From Salinispira pacifica (GTDB lineage Bacteria > Spirochaetota > Spirochaetia > DSM-27196 > Salinispiraceae), in NCBI RefSeq assembly GCF_000507245.1, contig NC_023035.1, positions 2,271,501-2,335,500 on the forward strand: a stretch of 64,000 bases of DNA, written 5' to 3'. Positions 17,381 to 25,779 of the stretch are shown in pieces. The notes beneath the pieces are model-generated. The model was not told where the DNA came from and searched no databases. It saw only the letters and a program-made list of their open reading frames with translations. Numbering within the stretch: the stretch's first letter is position 1; the number at the start of each line of letters is the position of its first letter. The translations under genes and the position numbers were made by a program.

Positions 17381-18301
17381 TCAGGACAACTGAGCTGCGG
17401 TCTGTTTCAGCGTCCGGATTGTCTTTCTCGTTGCTATATATTCAGGACGTGGGTCCTGGCCGTTAAACGGCTCAACCGGCGAGTTGCTCATGGCGTTATA
17501 GACGAAAAACACATTGGATCTGGGTTCGGGGGTGATATTTCCGTTGGAACCATGCATCACGTTGCAGTCAAAAATGATAACCGAGCCCGGTTTTCCGGTT
17601 GCCGTAACAATTCCCCCTTCCCCGGCCAGTTTACGCACCTGGTCATCCGAGGGTACGCCCACCACCTGTTTCTTCAGCGAAGACTTAAAATTCTCTTCAG
17701 GAGTTTCGCCCTCTGTGGCAATGAACGTCTTATGTGAACCGGGAATAAGCATCAGCGGTCCGTTGTACTCAAAGTTTTCTGTGAGCGCGATTGACATGCT
17801 TAACGCCCGCATTCGGGGCATGCCGTCTTCGCTGTGCCATGTTTCAAAATCCGAATGCCAGTAAAACTCCCGCCCTCTGAAGCCCGGCTTATAGTTCACC
17901 CGGCTCTGATGAATATACAATTCATCGTTGAGAATCTGAGCGGCTATTCCTGCAAGCCGGGGGTCGGCAGCAAGATCGCTGAACAGTGGACTGTTCTCAT
18001 GTATGCGGAACACGGATCGTACCTCACCGCTGTCCGGTTCGGTAATAATCTCCCCGGATTCCCGAATCTCCTGATCCCCGGAAAGCCTGAGCAGCTCTTC
18101 ACGGAATGACTCAACTTCCGAAGTGCTGAACAGGTCTTCCAGAATTAAAAACCCGTCGGTTTCAAATTGCTTAACAAGACTGGCTTCAAGGGGACCGTGG
18201 GCCCGGTCGCTTCCACCAGGCCAATGAATAACAGGATCTTGGCGGGGAATACTTCTTCCCTTTTCTCGCAGCCTGCTGGGATACGGATCCTGTGATGACA
18301 T
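17381..18301 (-). CDS. ectD: Ectoine 5-hydroxylase EctD
   Basis: A 306-residue non-heme Fe(II)/2-oxoglutarate dioxygenase converting ectoine to 5-hydroxyectoine. The signature YWHSDFETWHSEDGMPR includes the iron ligands His149 and Asp151; the third ligand is His250 in CNVMHGSNG, and Arg261 can bind 2-oxoglutarate. This matches the known EctD ligand spacing and length. The start is supported by AGGAGGAG five bases before the ATG. It lies between ectC and ask with short gaps. Because the enzyme uses O2, its presence implies at least occasional exposure to oxygen. Confidence 0.96.
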   Translation of the reverse strand: MSSQDPYPSRLREKGRSIPRQDPVIHWPGGSDRAHGPLEASLVKQFETDGFLILEDLFSTSEVESFREELLRLSGDQEIRESGEIITEPDSGEVRSVFRIHENSPLFSDLAADPRLAGIAAQILNDELYIHQSRVNYKPGFRGREFYWHSDFETWHSEDGMPRMRALSMSIALTENFEYNGPLMLIPGSHKTFIATEGETPEENFKSSLKKQVVGVPSDDQVRKLAGEGGIVTATGKPGSVIIFDCNVMHGSNGNITPEPRSNVFFVYNAMSNSPVEPFNGQDPRPEYIATRKTIRTLKQTAAQLS

Positions 18302-18312
18302 AAAAACTCCTC

Positions 18313-18717
18313 CTAAGATGAAATGGTTTCCGCCTCAAGCTCGTAGGCGCCTTCTTTATTGTGCACCTCTTTCCCTGTCAGTGGAGGGTTGAACACACAT
18401 GCCATTTTCATTTCTTCAAACGCTCTGAGAATGTGCCTGTCGTGTTTATCAAGGATATACAGGGTTCCGGCTTCTATGGGATATCGTTTCCCGTCATCCA
18501 GGGTTTCCACTTCCCCCCGGCCGGACATGCAGTACACGGACTCCAGATGATTCTGATAATGCATATAAAAGTCCGCATCCTTGTATATGGTGGTGATGTG
18601 GAAAGAAAAGCCCATATTGTCATCTTTCAGGAGCATCCGGGTGCTTTCCCAGTTGCCGTCAGGAGACACAATTCTTCTGTTCCCGGATTCTGCTTCTTTC
18701 AGGTTCCGTACAATCAT
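18313..18717 (-). CDS. ectC: Ectoine synthase EctC
   Basis: A 134-residue cupin-like enzyme that cyclises N-gamma-acetyl-L-2,4-diaminobutyrate to ectoine. The sequence is full length and typical: [10 protein letters not shown] start, [35 protein letters not shown] and the [12 protein letters not shown] metal-site region. Its ATG overlaps the ectB stop by four bases, indicating translational coupling. The reaction takes place in the cytoplasm. Confidence 0.97.
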   Translation of the reverse strand: MIVRNLKEAESGNRRIVSPDGNWESTRMLLKDDNMGFSFHITTIYKDADFYMHYQNHLESVYCMSGRGEVETLDDGKRYPIEAGTLYILDKHDRHILRAFEEMKMACVFNPPLTGKEVHNKEGAYELEAETISS

Positions 18718-20021
18718 GAAATAGCCCTCTCATCGTCAAAGTAATCTGTTTCTTCGGGAATGCTGTCTTCAGCCGCACATACCTGTTTTACCGCTTCCTC
18801 AACAATATCCAGGCCGGCCTTCAGATTTTCGTCGGAGATAACCAGAGGACAGAGGAACTTCACAACCTGATCGTCTGCACCGCTGGTTTCAATGATCAGC
18901 CCCTTTTTGAAGGCTTTGTGGGTGATTTTTCCGGCGATTTCACCGTTTATGCAATTAATCCCGCGGAACATACCCCGTCCCTTGGATGTGAAATTGCCCT
19001 CACCGTATTTTTCAACAATGGCATCCAGTCGCTTGGCAACATAATCACCCTTGCGTTTAATATCCTTGCTGAAACTGTCATCTCTCCAGTAATGTTCTAT
19101 GGCTGCCTTGGCGGTTACAAAAGCATGGTTGTTTCCGCGGAAGGTACCGTTATGTTCGCCGGGCTTCCACTGGTCCAGATCGGGACGGATCATCACCATG
19201 GCGAACGGGAGTCCGAATCCTCCCAGGGATTTGGAAAGAGTAACAATGTCAGGCTTGATGCCCGAATCTTCAAAACTGAAGTAATCCCCGGTTCGTCCAC
19301 AGCCTGACTGTATATCATCAACAATCAGGAGAACATCATGCTTTCGGCATACAAGCTCGAGATTTCTAAGCCATTCTGCGCTGGCAGCGTTGATTCCCCC
19401 TTCACCCTGAACGGTTTCAACTATCACCGCTGCAGGCAGGTCGATACCGCTGCTGGAATCTGAAAGAACCTTGTCAAGATAATGCGTTGTGTCGATATCA
19501 TCTCCCAGATATCTGTCATAAGGCAGACGAGAACTGCCGTTGAGACTCACCCCGGCAGCACCACGGTGGTGGGAGTTACCGGTTGTTGCTAGGGATCCCA
19601 GACTCACCCCGTGGAACCCGTTGGTGAAAGAGATAATGTTTTCCCGGCCAGTCACATTTCTTGCCAGTTTCAGCGCAGCCTCTACGGCATTGGTTCCGGT
19701 GGGCCCGGGAAACTGGAGAATGTATTCCAGACCTCTGGGTTTCAGAATGATTTCATTAAATGCTTCCATGAACTCACCTTTGGCCTTGGTATGGAGGTCC
19801 AGACCATGGGTGATACCGTCCTGCTGGATGTAATCCATCAGCTCTTTTTTAAAGAGAGGATTATTATGCCCATAGTTCAGGGTTCCCGCACCCGCAAGAA
19901 AATCGAGGTAGCGCTTCCCCTCATTGTCGTACACATATTCACCCTGTGCTTTGGTGAATACTCTGGGAAAGGACCTGGCATATGACTGAACTTCCGATTC
20001 AATCTCGTCAAAAATCTTCAT
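18714..20021 (-). CDS. ectB: Diaminobutyrate--2-oxoglutarate transaminase EctB
   Basis: A 435-residue class III PLP aminotransferase that makes L-2,4-diaminobutyrate from aspartate semialdehyde with glutamate as donor. The [18 protein letters not shown] segment, the [11 protein letters not shown] cofactor aspartate region and the [10 protein letters not shown] lysine loop are all present. Length and motifs match EctB rather than the siderophore-type homologues. AGGAG upstream of the ATG at 20021 supports the start. It is the second gene of the operon, 27 bases after ectA. Confidence 0.96.
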   Translation of the reverse strand: MKIFDEIESEVQSYARSFPRVFTKAQGEYVYDNEGKRYLDFLAGAGTLNYGHNNPLFKKELMDYIQQDGITHGLDLHTKAKGEFMEAFNEIILKPRGLEYILQFPGPTGTNAVEAALKLARNVTGRENIISFTNGFHGVSLGSLATTGNSHHRGAAGVSLNGSSRLPYDRYLGDDIDTTHYLDKVLSDSSSGIDLPAAVIVETVQGEGGINAASAEWLRNLELVCRKHDVLLIVDDIQSGCGRTGDYFSFEDSGIKPDIVTLSKSLGGFGLPFAMVMIRPDLDQWKPGEHNGTFRGNNHAFVTAKAAIEHYWRDDSFSKDIKRKGDYVAKRLDAIVEKYGEGNFTSKGRGMFRGINCINGEIAGKITHKAFKKGLIIETSGADDQVVKFLCPLVISDENLKAGLDIVEEAVKQVCAAEDSIPEETDYFDDERAIS

Positions 20022-20048
20022 ATAAACTCCTGTAATGTAGCGCCGAAT

Positions 20049-20540
20049 TCAGGCGAAAGGACCGATGCGGAACAGAAACTCCGAATCGTGTCTTCCGTCG
20101 AAATGGCGTTCTTTGGTGAAAAATTCCGTTTCAGCAATTTCGCATTTTCGCCGTCGGGCGATGGATGCGAACAGTTTTCTCGATGCGCCGTTATCCCTGG
20201 TGATTGTAGTTTCGATAAACCGTACACCCGAGCATAGCGGCCGGGAAAGAATATGGTCGATCATTCGTGAAGCCATCCCCATGCCTCGGGCATCTTCATG
20301 CACAGCAACCTGCCAGACAAACAGCGTATCTTCCCTGCCGGGAATCAGGTATGCGCTGAGACTGCCGAGCAGTCTGTTGTCCGATTCGGCCACCGCGGAT
20401 GTTCCGGCAAAATGACTGCACTGAAGGAGATTGGCATACATGGAGTTCTGATCCAGGGGCGGAGACGCCGCCACAAGGTCATACACTCTGCTTCCATCTG
20501 TTGCCTCAGGCATACGAACGACTACTGATGATTCTTCCAT
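20049..20540 (-). CDS. ectA: L-2,4-diaminobutyrate acetyltransferase EctA
   Basis: A 163-residue GNAT acetyltransferase transferring acetyl from acetyl-CoA to diaminobutyrate. VWQVAVHEDARGMGMASRM is the GNAT motif A acetyl-CoA loop; SPPLDQNSMYANLLQCSHFA is typical of EctA. It is the first gene of ectABCD-ask. A GGGGGG run precedes the ATG and can pair with an upstream CCCC (hairpin about 20546-20560), a possible translational control. A good sigma-70-type promoter lies 24-52 bases upstream. Confidence 0.95.
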   Translation of the reverse strand: MEESSVVVRMPEATDGSRVYDLVAASPPLDQNSMYANLLQCSHFAGTSAVAESDNRLLGSLSAYLIPGREDTLFVWQVAVHEDARGMGMASRMIDHILSRPLCSGVRFIETTITRDNGASRKLFASIARRRKCEIAETEFFTKERHFDGRHDSEFLFRIGPFA

Positions 20541-20563
20541 TTACCCCCCATATATCGGGGCCT

Positions 20564-20592
20564 AATATATAGTATCCTAAATAATAATTCAA
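20564..20592 (-). promoter_or_regulatory. Promoter of the ectABCD-ask operon
   Basis: On the minus strand a -35 TTGAAT (20587-20592) and -10 TATATT (20564-20569) are separated by 17 bases, starting 24 bases upstream of the ectA ATG. The leader is short. Confidence 0.65.
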
Positions 20593-20602
20593 GTGGGAAA
20601 AC

Positions 20603-20629
20603 CTACATAGATGTAGATAAACCGGTTTA
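20603..20629. promoter_or_regulatory. Two adjacent palindromes upstream of the ect promoter
   Basis: CTACAT-AG-ATGTAG (20603-20616) and the perfect TAAACCGGTTTA (20618-20629) lie 11-37 bases upstream of the -35 of the ect operon, an activator-like position. No regulator gene of the EctR type is adjacent. Confidence 0.45.
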
Positions 20630-20904
20630 TTTTTCATGACACAGAATTCAACAGGGTGTTTTATTGACTTTTTTTAGGTATTTTCAGCATATATTGAAGG
20701 TTGTGTTGAAAGTTTTATTTCAATACTCTTTCAATAGACATTTGTACACGAATATTTTTTATATACCCGTTCAGGTATTTCGTTTGTTCTCTATGGATAT
20801 TATCAGCACATGGCACCGGGAAGCGGAAGTAAATACTTTTTGGGCAATAGCTTACAGGATCAGTGAGGTTTCCGTGGAGCGATAGGGTCTGCGGGGCGGC
20901 ATCT

Positions 20905-22056
20905 CTACTCCACCTGCAGATCAATTACGGTAACATCGTCCCAGAACCGCCGCTGTTCCCGGGTATTTTTTACCCCGTCGATAAACAGGTTCACCCAGTC
21001 CTCCCCTTTGTGGTCGGGTATGAGCTTGATCAGACTTTGAGAGTTATGGGCAACCCCGGAATTGCTGTCTTTGAGAAGACCGTCCGTGTGCATGATAATT
21101 CTGTCACCTGGCTTCAGGCCGATGAGACGCTCCCGGTAGGTAATTCCGGGCTTGTAACCCAGGCCCGGTGATGTGAGATGCTCGGAGTGAATTTCTCCTT
21201 CACTGATATGAAAAAACGGAAGATGCCCCGCATTGGCATAATGGAGCGTGGAAGCATTGATGTCAAACACCAGAACCTGTAGGGCTACCAGCAGATCCGG
21301 GAGCTCAAGATTCTTCTCATACAACTGATTATTTATTTCGCTTAGGTAATGGTCGGGACTTGATAACAGTGCGGGTTTATTCTTGTGAATTCTATCAGCT
21401 ATCTGTTTCAGCCTGGCAGCAAAATATGTGCCCTTCACCCCCTGAGCAGATACATCCGCCAGCGCAACCAGAAATTTGTCATTCTTCAGACGGCGAATCC
21501 AGTACATGTCCCCACCGCAGCGGGTGGAATCCATAGGCAGGTAAGTCAACGATGCAAGAACGGGAATATCTTCATCAACGCTGTTCTCCAGAAGGATATT
21601 TTGAATCCGCTTGGTCCATAGTATTTCTTCTTCCAGATAGCTGCGGTACTCCCGGTTTTGCTTCTTGATATTATACAGGGTAATGGCCCGGGCGATTTCG
21701 GCTTTCAGTGAAGAATTGTCCCAGGGTTTTTGGATGAAGGCGGATATCCCCGCCCGAATGCTGTGACTGATTTCCTGAACATCAGAATACCCGGACAGAA
21801 GCATGGTAACCACTTCGGGATAGCGGTCAGCAACCATTTGCACCAGGGTTGAGCCGGACATTCCGGGCATTTTCAGATCGCTGAGGAGAATCGCCGTGTT
21901 GGAATTCGAGGCAAGCAGTTCCAGGGCCTCTTCACCACCGGAACAGGCATGAAAGTTCCAGCCCTGACGGTTCAGCCAGGACTCCAGTTCCCGCCTCAGG
22001 GCTTTTCTGATCTGCTCTTCATCATCGACGCATACAAGGCTTGGCTGTTGGTTCAT
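20905..22056 (-). CDS. Response regulator with PP2C (SpoIIE/RsbU-type) phosphatase output
   Basis: A 383-residue cytoplasmic signalling protein. The N-terminal receiver domain (about 5-125) has the acidic pocket VCVDDEE, phospho-acceptor Asp60 in LLSDLKMPGMSG and Lys110 in FIQKPWDN. A short coiled linker leads to a PP2C-type serine phosphatase domain (about 165-383) with metal-binding aspartates in CGGDMYW (Asp183) and LADVSAQGVKG (Asp201), plus MHTDGLLKDS. Such proteins dephosphorylate anti-sigma-factor antagonists in partner-switching pathways. No partner genes are adjacent. The position between the ectoine operon and the osmU transporter suggests, but does not prove, a role in osmotic signalling. 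Confidence 0.88.
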   Translation of the reverse strand: MNQQPSLVCVDDEEQIRKALRRELESWLNRQGWNFHACSGGEEALELLASNSNTAILLSDLKMPGMSGSTLVQMVADRYPEVVTMLLSGYSDVQEISHSIRAGISAFIQKPWDNSSLKAEIARAITLYNIKKQNREYRSYLEEEILWTKRIQNILLENSVDEDIPVLASLTYLPMDSTRCGGDMYWIRRLKNDKFLVALADVSAQGVKGTYFAARLKQIADRIHKNKPALLSSPDHYLSEINNQLYEKNLELPDLLVALQVLVFDINASTLHYANAGHLPFFHISEGEIHSEHLTSPGLGYKPGITYRERLIGLKPGDRIIMHTDGLLKDSNSGVAHNSQSLIKLIPDHKGEDWVNLFIDGVKNTREQRRFWDDVTVIDLQVE

Positions 22057-22141
22057 ACTGATATTCTCATGCCTGAATCTGTGAAAAGCAACATTCCTGA
22101 TAAGAAAATATCGAAAAAGGCTTCTTTTTACACGTTCTGAA

Positions 22142-22170
22142 TTGACATCCGGGGAAACATGGAGTACTGT
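22142..22170 (+). promoter_or_regulatory. Candidate promoter of the cold-shock gene with a long leader
   Basis: TTGACA (22142-22147), a 17-base spacer and TACTGT (22165-22170) lie about 155 bases upstream of the csp start. The implied ~147-base leader contains TGATAC/GTATCA inverted halves (22176-22196) and a perfect AGTATTAATACT palindrome (22295-22306), recalling the long structured leaders of cspA-type mRNAs. Confidence 0.5.
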
Positions 22171-22323
22171 TTATTTGATACGCATCGTAGGTATCAGGAT
22201 ATTGATTGTACTTATGTCATTATGACCCCCTGTTGTTCCTTATGTGATAACACGGCCATACATGAACAAGCAGCATATCATGTGGTCCTATCGCAGTATT
22301 AATACTTTTTAAGGAGCAATTTT

Positions 22324-22524
22324 ATGGAACAAGGTACCGTAAAATGGTTTAACGAAACCAAGGGTTTCGGATTTATCAGCAGAGAAGGCGGAAATGACAT
22401 TTTCGTACATCACACTGGAATTGTAGCAGACGGCTTTCGGACTCTTCGTGAGGGCGCAACCGTTGAGTTTCAGGTAGAAGAAAGCGAAAAGGGCCCCCGG
22501 GCCGTTTCCGTACGGGAACTCTAA
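22324..22524 (+). CDS. CspA-family cold-shock protein
   Basis: A 66-residue single cold-shock domain. Both nucleic-acid-binding motifs are intact: KGFGFIS (RNP1) and DIFVHHTGI (RNP2 region). Such proteins act as cytoplasmic RNA chaperones in cold shock, growth or stress. AAGGAG at 22311-22316 gives ideal spacing to the ATG. The gene has its own promoter candidate and a strong terminator, so it is probably monocistronic. It lies between the phosphatase gene and the osmU operon, both on the other strand. Confidence 0.95.
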   Translation: MEQGTVKWFNETKGFGFISREGGNDIFVHHTGIVADGFRTLREGATVEFQVEESEKGPRAVSVREL

Positions 22525-22558
22525 AACCGCAATTTCGGTCTAAACCATCGAATATGCA

Positions 22559-22593
22559 GCCGTTCGAATCTTATGATTCGAACGGCTTTTTTT
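22559..22593 (+). terminator. Rho-independent terminator of the csp gene
   Basis: A perfect 12-bp stem (GCCGTTCGAATC / GATTCGAACGGC) with loop TTAT, followed by seven T's at 22587-22593. Confidence 0.95.
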
Positions 22594-22610
22594 ATGCAGA
22601 GCATGAATTA

Positions 22611-22650
22611 CAGAAAGACAGACAGAAAGACAGACAGATAGGTAGACAGA
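22611..22650. repeat. Tetranucleotide microsatellite (about ten CAGA-like units)
   Basis: Ten consecutive four-base units, mostly CAGA or AAGA, lie between the csp terminator and the 3' end of the osmU permease gene. It is non-coding; length variation would not change any protein. Confidence 0.8.
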
Positions 22651-22664
22651 GCCGCCTCAGATTC

Positions 22665-23456
22665 TTATCTTCCGGAGCTTCCTGCTGCGCCTTTGGAAAG
22701 AAGAGATTCAACCCTGTTAATGAGCATTTCACCGCCGAATGCAAGTGCAATGGTGACAATGGTTCCCGAAAGCACCAGGGCAGAGTTCTGAAGAGTCAAT
22801 CCGCTGATGATGATGGTGCCCAGACCGCCGGCGCCGATCACCGCACCTATTGCCGCAGTCCCCAGATTCAATATAAAAGCATGGCGGATGCCTGTGAAAA
22901 TTAACGGCAGAGCCTGGGGCATTTCCACAATAAAAAGACGCTGGGATTCATTCATCCCCATGCCCCTGGCCGCATCGAGAATTCCCGGGCGAATACTCTG
23001 AAACCCCACTATTGTGTTGCCGACCACCGGGAAAAGGGAATACAGAAACAGAGCAAGCATTGTGGGCTCCCATCCGAAACCCAGGAAGGGAAAGGCAAGA
23101 ATAATTACTGCCGACGGAGGAAAGGTCTGGATAAACCCGTTAATCCGCTTCAGCATGGTCTGAAAATCTTTCCCGCCTCGCCGTGTAACCGTCACCCCCA
23201 GGATCACCCCTGCGCCCACCGACAGCAGAGTCGCTCCCGCCGTTAATCCCATATGGATGAGGGTCATTCGCGCCAGACTCACTCTGCTGTGGAGAAACTG
23301 GTTTTCCCCGGGATACAGCAGTGAGAGCACAGCTTCCTGAAAGCCGGGTAAGAGAATGTACACCGCCGTCAGGATTATAAAACCCGCCCGGAGTAAATTT
23401 CCCCGCAACGCCCAGGATCCAAGTCCTGCTTGTTTTCCCGCTGATCCTTTTATCAT
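22665..23456 (-). CDS. OsmU/OpuC-type ABC transporter permease (small subunit)
   Basis: A 263-residue inner-membrane permease with about six hydrophobic segments and the binding-protein-dependent transport loop DAARGMGMNESQRLFIVEMPQALP, typical of the glycine betaine/choline (ProW/OpuCB/YehW) family. It is the last gene of a four-gene operon (binding protein, large permease, ATPase, small permease) in the same order as E. coli yehZYXW, and overlaps the ATPase gene by four bases. Import of a betaine-class compatible solute is expected from the family and the ectoine context; the actual substrate is not known. Confidence 0.88.
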   Translation of the reverse strand: MIKGSAGKQAGLGSWALRGNLLRAGFIILTAVYILLPGFQEAVLSLLYPGENQFLHSRVSLARMTLIHMGLTAGATLLSVGAGVILGVTVTRRGGKDFQTMLKRINGFIQTFPPSAVIILAFPFLGFGWEPTMLALFLYSLFPVVGNTIVGFQSIRPGILDAARGMGMNESQRLFIVEMPQALPLIFTGIRHAFILNLGTAAIGAVIGAGGLGTIIISGLTLQNSALVLSGTIVTIALAFGGEMLINRVESLLSKGAAGSSGR

Positions 23457-24550
23457 TGCAGACTCACTTCCTGTATATGCTCATAACGCAGTTCAGCTCT
23501 GAGGGTGAGATCATCATCCACCACCGGAACCGCAGGGAGGCCCAGACTCAGAATGCGGGACATGCACTCTTTCAGGGAGGAATACTCCCGTACCGTCTGA
23601 TTCCCCGGTTCAATGCTGCGCCTGATCTCTTTGCCCCGAACCATTGCCCGTACTCCCACCGGAATGCCGGCGCCATCGGTTTCCCATACGCAGCGGCCTT
23701 CGGGAAGGGGGGCGGCCCCCTCCGGAGAGTACAGCGGCTGCGAAAGCTGGTCGGCGGTGAACAGAGTAAGACGTTTGAGAGCTCTGTCAGGCCCCAAAAA
23801 CTGTTCCACAAATTCATCTGCCGGCTCAGCCAGAATTGCCTCGGGATGATCCGCCTGAACAATTTCGCCATCTTTCATGATCACCAGATAGTCGGCCAGC
23901 CGCACCGCTTCTTCAAGATCATGGGTGACAAAAATCACGGTTTTTTTCAGCTTCCTCTGAATGCGGATGAATTCATCCTGGAGGGTTTCCCGGTTCAGGG
24001 GGTCAACCGCACCGAAGGGTTCATCCATGAGAAGCACATGGGGATCGGCGCCCAGAGCACGGGCGACCCCCACCCTCTGCCCTTCACCCCCGGACAGCTG
24101 ACTGGGAAACTTTTCCATATACTCGCCGGGATCAAGTTTGACCAGCTGCAGCAGTTCACTGCTTCGCTCCCGGCGACGGGCCTTGTCCCAGCCCAGAAGA
24201 TGGGGGACCAGACTCACGTTTTCCCAAACCGTGAGATGGGGGATCAGTCCCACCGACTGGATGGCGTACCCCATGTTTCTTCGCAGTTCAACAATATCAT
24301 CCAGAGACGTATCAAGTCCCGGATACGTGATGCTGCCCCGTGACACGGGAACCAGCCCGTTAATGCTGCGGAGGGTTGTTGATTTTCCGCAGCCGCTGGG
24401 CCCGATGAGAACCGTTACCCGGTTTCTGGGTATCTTCAGATTTACCTGTTTCAGCGCTTCCTTGCTGCCGTAATGAACTCCCACATCGGTCATTTCAATA
24501 GCAGACTTGGTATTGAGTATGGATTGTCTGAACTGTTCAATGTTAATCAT
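23453..24550 (-). CDS. OsmU/OpuC-type ABC transporter ATP-binding protein
   Basis: A 365-residue ATPase energising solute import. Walker A is GPSGCGKST, the signature LSGGEGQRVGVARAL, Walker B VLLMDEPFGAVDP with catalytic Glu, and the switch histidine is in VTHDLEEA. After the nucleotide-binding domain (about 15-250) an extended C-terminus includes a segment resembling a single CBS-like unit (SRILSLGLPAVPVVDDD), shorter than the paired CBS domains of OpuA/OpuCA. In OpuA paired CBS domains sense ionic strength; whether this shortened region does is open. It overlaps both flanking permease genes by four bases. Confidence 0.9.
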   Translation of the reverse strand: MINIEQFRQSILNTKSAIEMTDVGVHYGSKEALKQVNLKIPRNRVTVLIGPSGCGKSTTLRSINGLVPVSRGSITYPGLDTSLDDIVELRRNMGYAIQSVGLIPHLTVWENVSLVPHLLGWDKARRRERSSELLQLVKLDPGEYMEKFPSQLSGGEGQRVGVARALGADPHVLLMDEPFGAVDPLNRETLQDEFIRIQRKLKKTVIFVTHDLEEAVRLADYLVIMKDGEIVQADHPEAILAEPADEFVEQFLGPDRALKRLTLFTADQLSQPLYSPEGAAPLPEGRCVWETDGAGIPVGVRAMVRGKEIRRSIEPGNQTVREYSSLKECMSRILSLGLPAVPVVDDDLTLRAELRYEHIQEVSLQ

Positions 24551-25767
24551 TGGGATTCTCCCGTTTGTGCGGAGTACTGGTTTTGTAAAGCCTTGGGTGT
24601 GAGCAGCCGTATGAGAACCGTGAGCAGCTGGTCAGCCACCAGGGTAATAGCGATAATCAGGAACATCCCCAGGAGCACCATATCCGATGAGGCCTGCCCC
24701 AGCCCCTCGAATACAAATACACCCAGACCGCCGCCGCCGACAAGCTTCGCCAGAGTTGCATTGCCCAGAGTCTGGATCAGGGCTACTCTGATTCCGTGAA
24801 GAATTACCGGAATTCCCAAAGGAAGGCGCACCATACCCCAGAGCTGGATGGTATTCATCCCCATCCCTCTGGCCGCATCAATCACCTTGCCGTCCACCTC
24901 GGAAAGGGCCGTATAACTGTAGCGGAGAACCGGATACAGCGCGTACATGCTCAGTGCGATGATCGCCGGCGTATTTCCGATCCCCCGCAGCCCCATCTGC
25001 CTGAGCAGCGGCATAGCCCTGGATAATGCCGCCAGAGGGGCGATCATCAACCCGAAGAGAGCAATACTGGGGATGGTCTGGAGTACATTCAGCACAGGAA
25101 AAACCGCATTTCGGATCCGCCGGTACTGATAGGAGATAAAGGCTCCGGGCACACCGATAACTACGGCTATTCCCACACTGGAGAGGGTGATACTGATATG
25201 ATTCCCGATTTCTTTCAGCAGCCGCCGCTGCTGGTTGGACGCTTCCCTGATAATGCCCAGGGAGTCCAGCGCCGAGCTGGTGTACAGCAGCACTGAGGTG
25301 ATGAGAAACACCCCCAGGGCGATCCAGGCCCCGCCTTTGGGCGGACGGTCTGAGAGCAGGGGAACAATTCCCGCAAGAATAAACAGGTAAAATCCGAACC
25401 CCATTCCCACCCGGCCGAACTCCCCGAGAAACTCTTCATATGCTCCGGGAATTCCCGAGAGAACCCAAAACGCCGTCAGAATGCTCAATCCGGGCAACAG
25501 CGCCGGGATAATTCTCAGCCACAGCGCTTCCCGGGAGAATCTTCCGGATCTTCGCAAAAGGATGGCCAGTATGAGCAGCACCGGCGGCAGCATGAGCAGC
25601 AGAACACCGCCCGGTCCGGTACGGGAAAGCAGATCTCCGGCCCAGAGGGGAACGCTCCCGGCCACACGGTTCTCACGGATATCCGCAAAGGGGAAAATAA
25701 AACTGACGGTGAAAATTATCACCGCCAGTATTGAATACTTGTGTTGCTGTCTATCCCGGACATTCAT
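24547..25767 (-). CDS. OsmU/OpuC-type ABC transporter permease (large subunit, YehY-like)
   Basis: A 406-residue permease. The C-terminal half (about 180-400) is the conserved transport domain with DAARGMGMNTIQLWGMVRLPLG. The N-terminal half adds about five hydrophobic segments, as in YehY/OsmY-type permeases (about 385 residues) and unlike the short OpuCB/OpuCD proteins. This long/short permease pairing supports the OsmU assignment over OpuC. It begins 12 bases after the binding-protein stop and overlaps the ATPase gene by four bases. Confidence 0.87.
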   Translation of the reverse strand: MNVRDRQQHKYSILAVIIFTVSFIFPFADIRENRVAGSVPLWAGDLLSRTGPGGVLLLMLPPVLLILAILLRRSGRFSREALWLRIIPALLPGLSILTAFWVLSGIPGAYEEFLGEFGRVGMGFGFYLFILAGIVPLLSDRPPKGGAWIALGVFLITSVLLYTSSALDSLGIIREASNQQRRLLKEIGNHISITLSSVGIAVVIGVPGAFISYQYRRIRNAVFPVLNVLQTIPSIALFGLMIAPLAALSRAMPLLRQMGLRGIGNTPAIIALSMYALYPVLRYSYTALSEVDGKVIDAARGMGMNTIQLWGMVRLPLGIPVILHGIRVALIQTLGNATLAKLVGGGGLGVFVFEGLGQASSDMVLLGMFLIIAITLVADQLLTVLIRLLTPKALQNQYSAQTGESQ

Positions 25768-25779
25768 TATGGGTCCGGA

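Larger units (their letters stand above)
20541..20904. other. Intergenic region upstream of ectA
   Basis: About 360 AT-rich bases between ectA and the 3' end of the phosphatase gene, both on the minus strand. It contains the ect promoter, two palindromes and a possible ribosome-site hairpin. The remainder (20640-20900) shows no gene or clear terminator. Confidence 0.6.
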
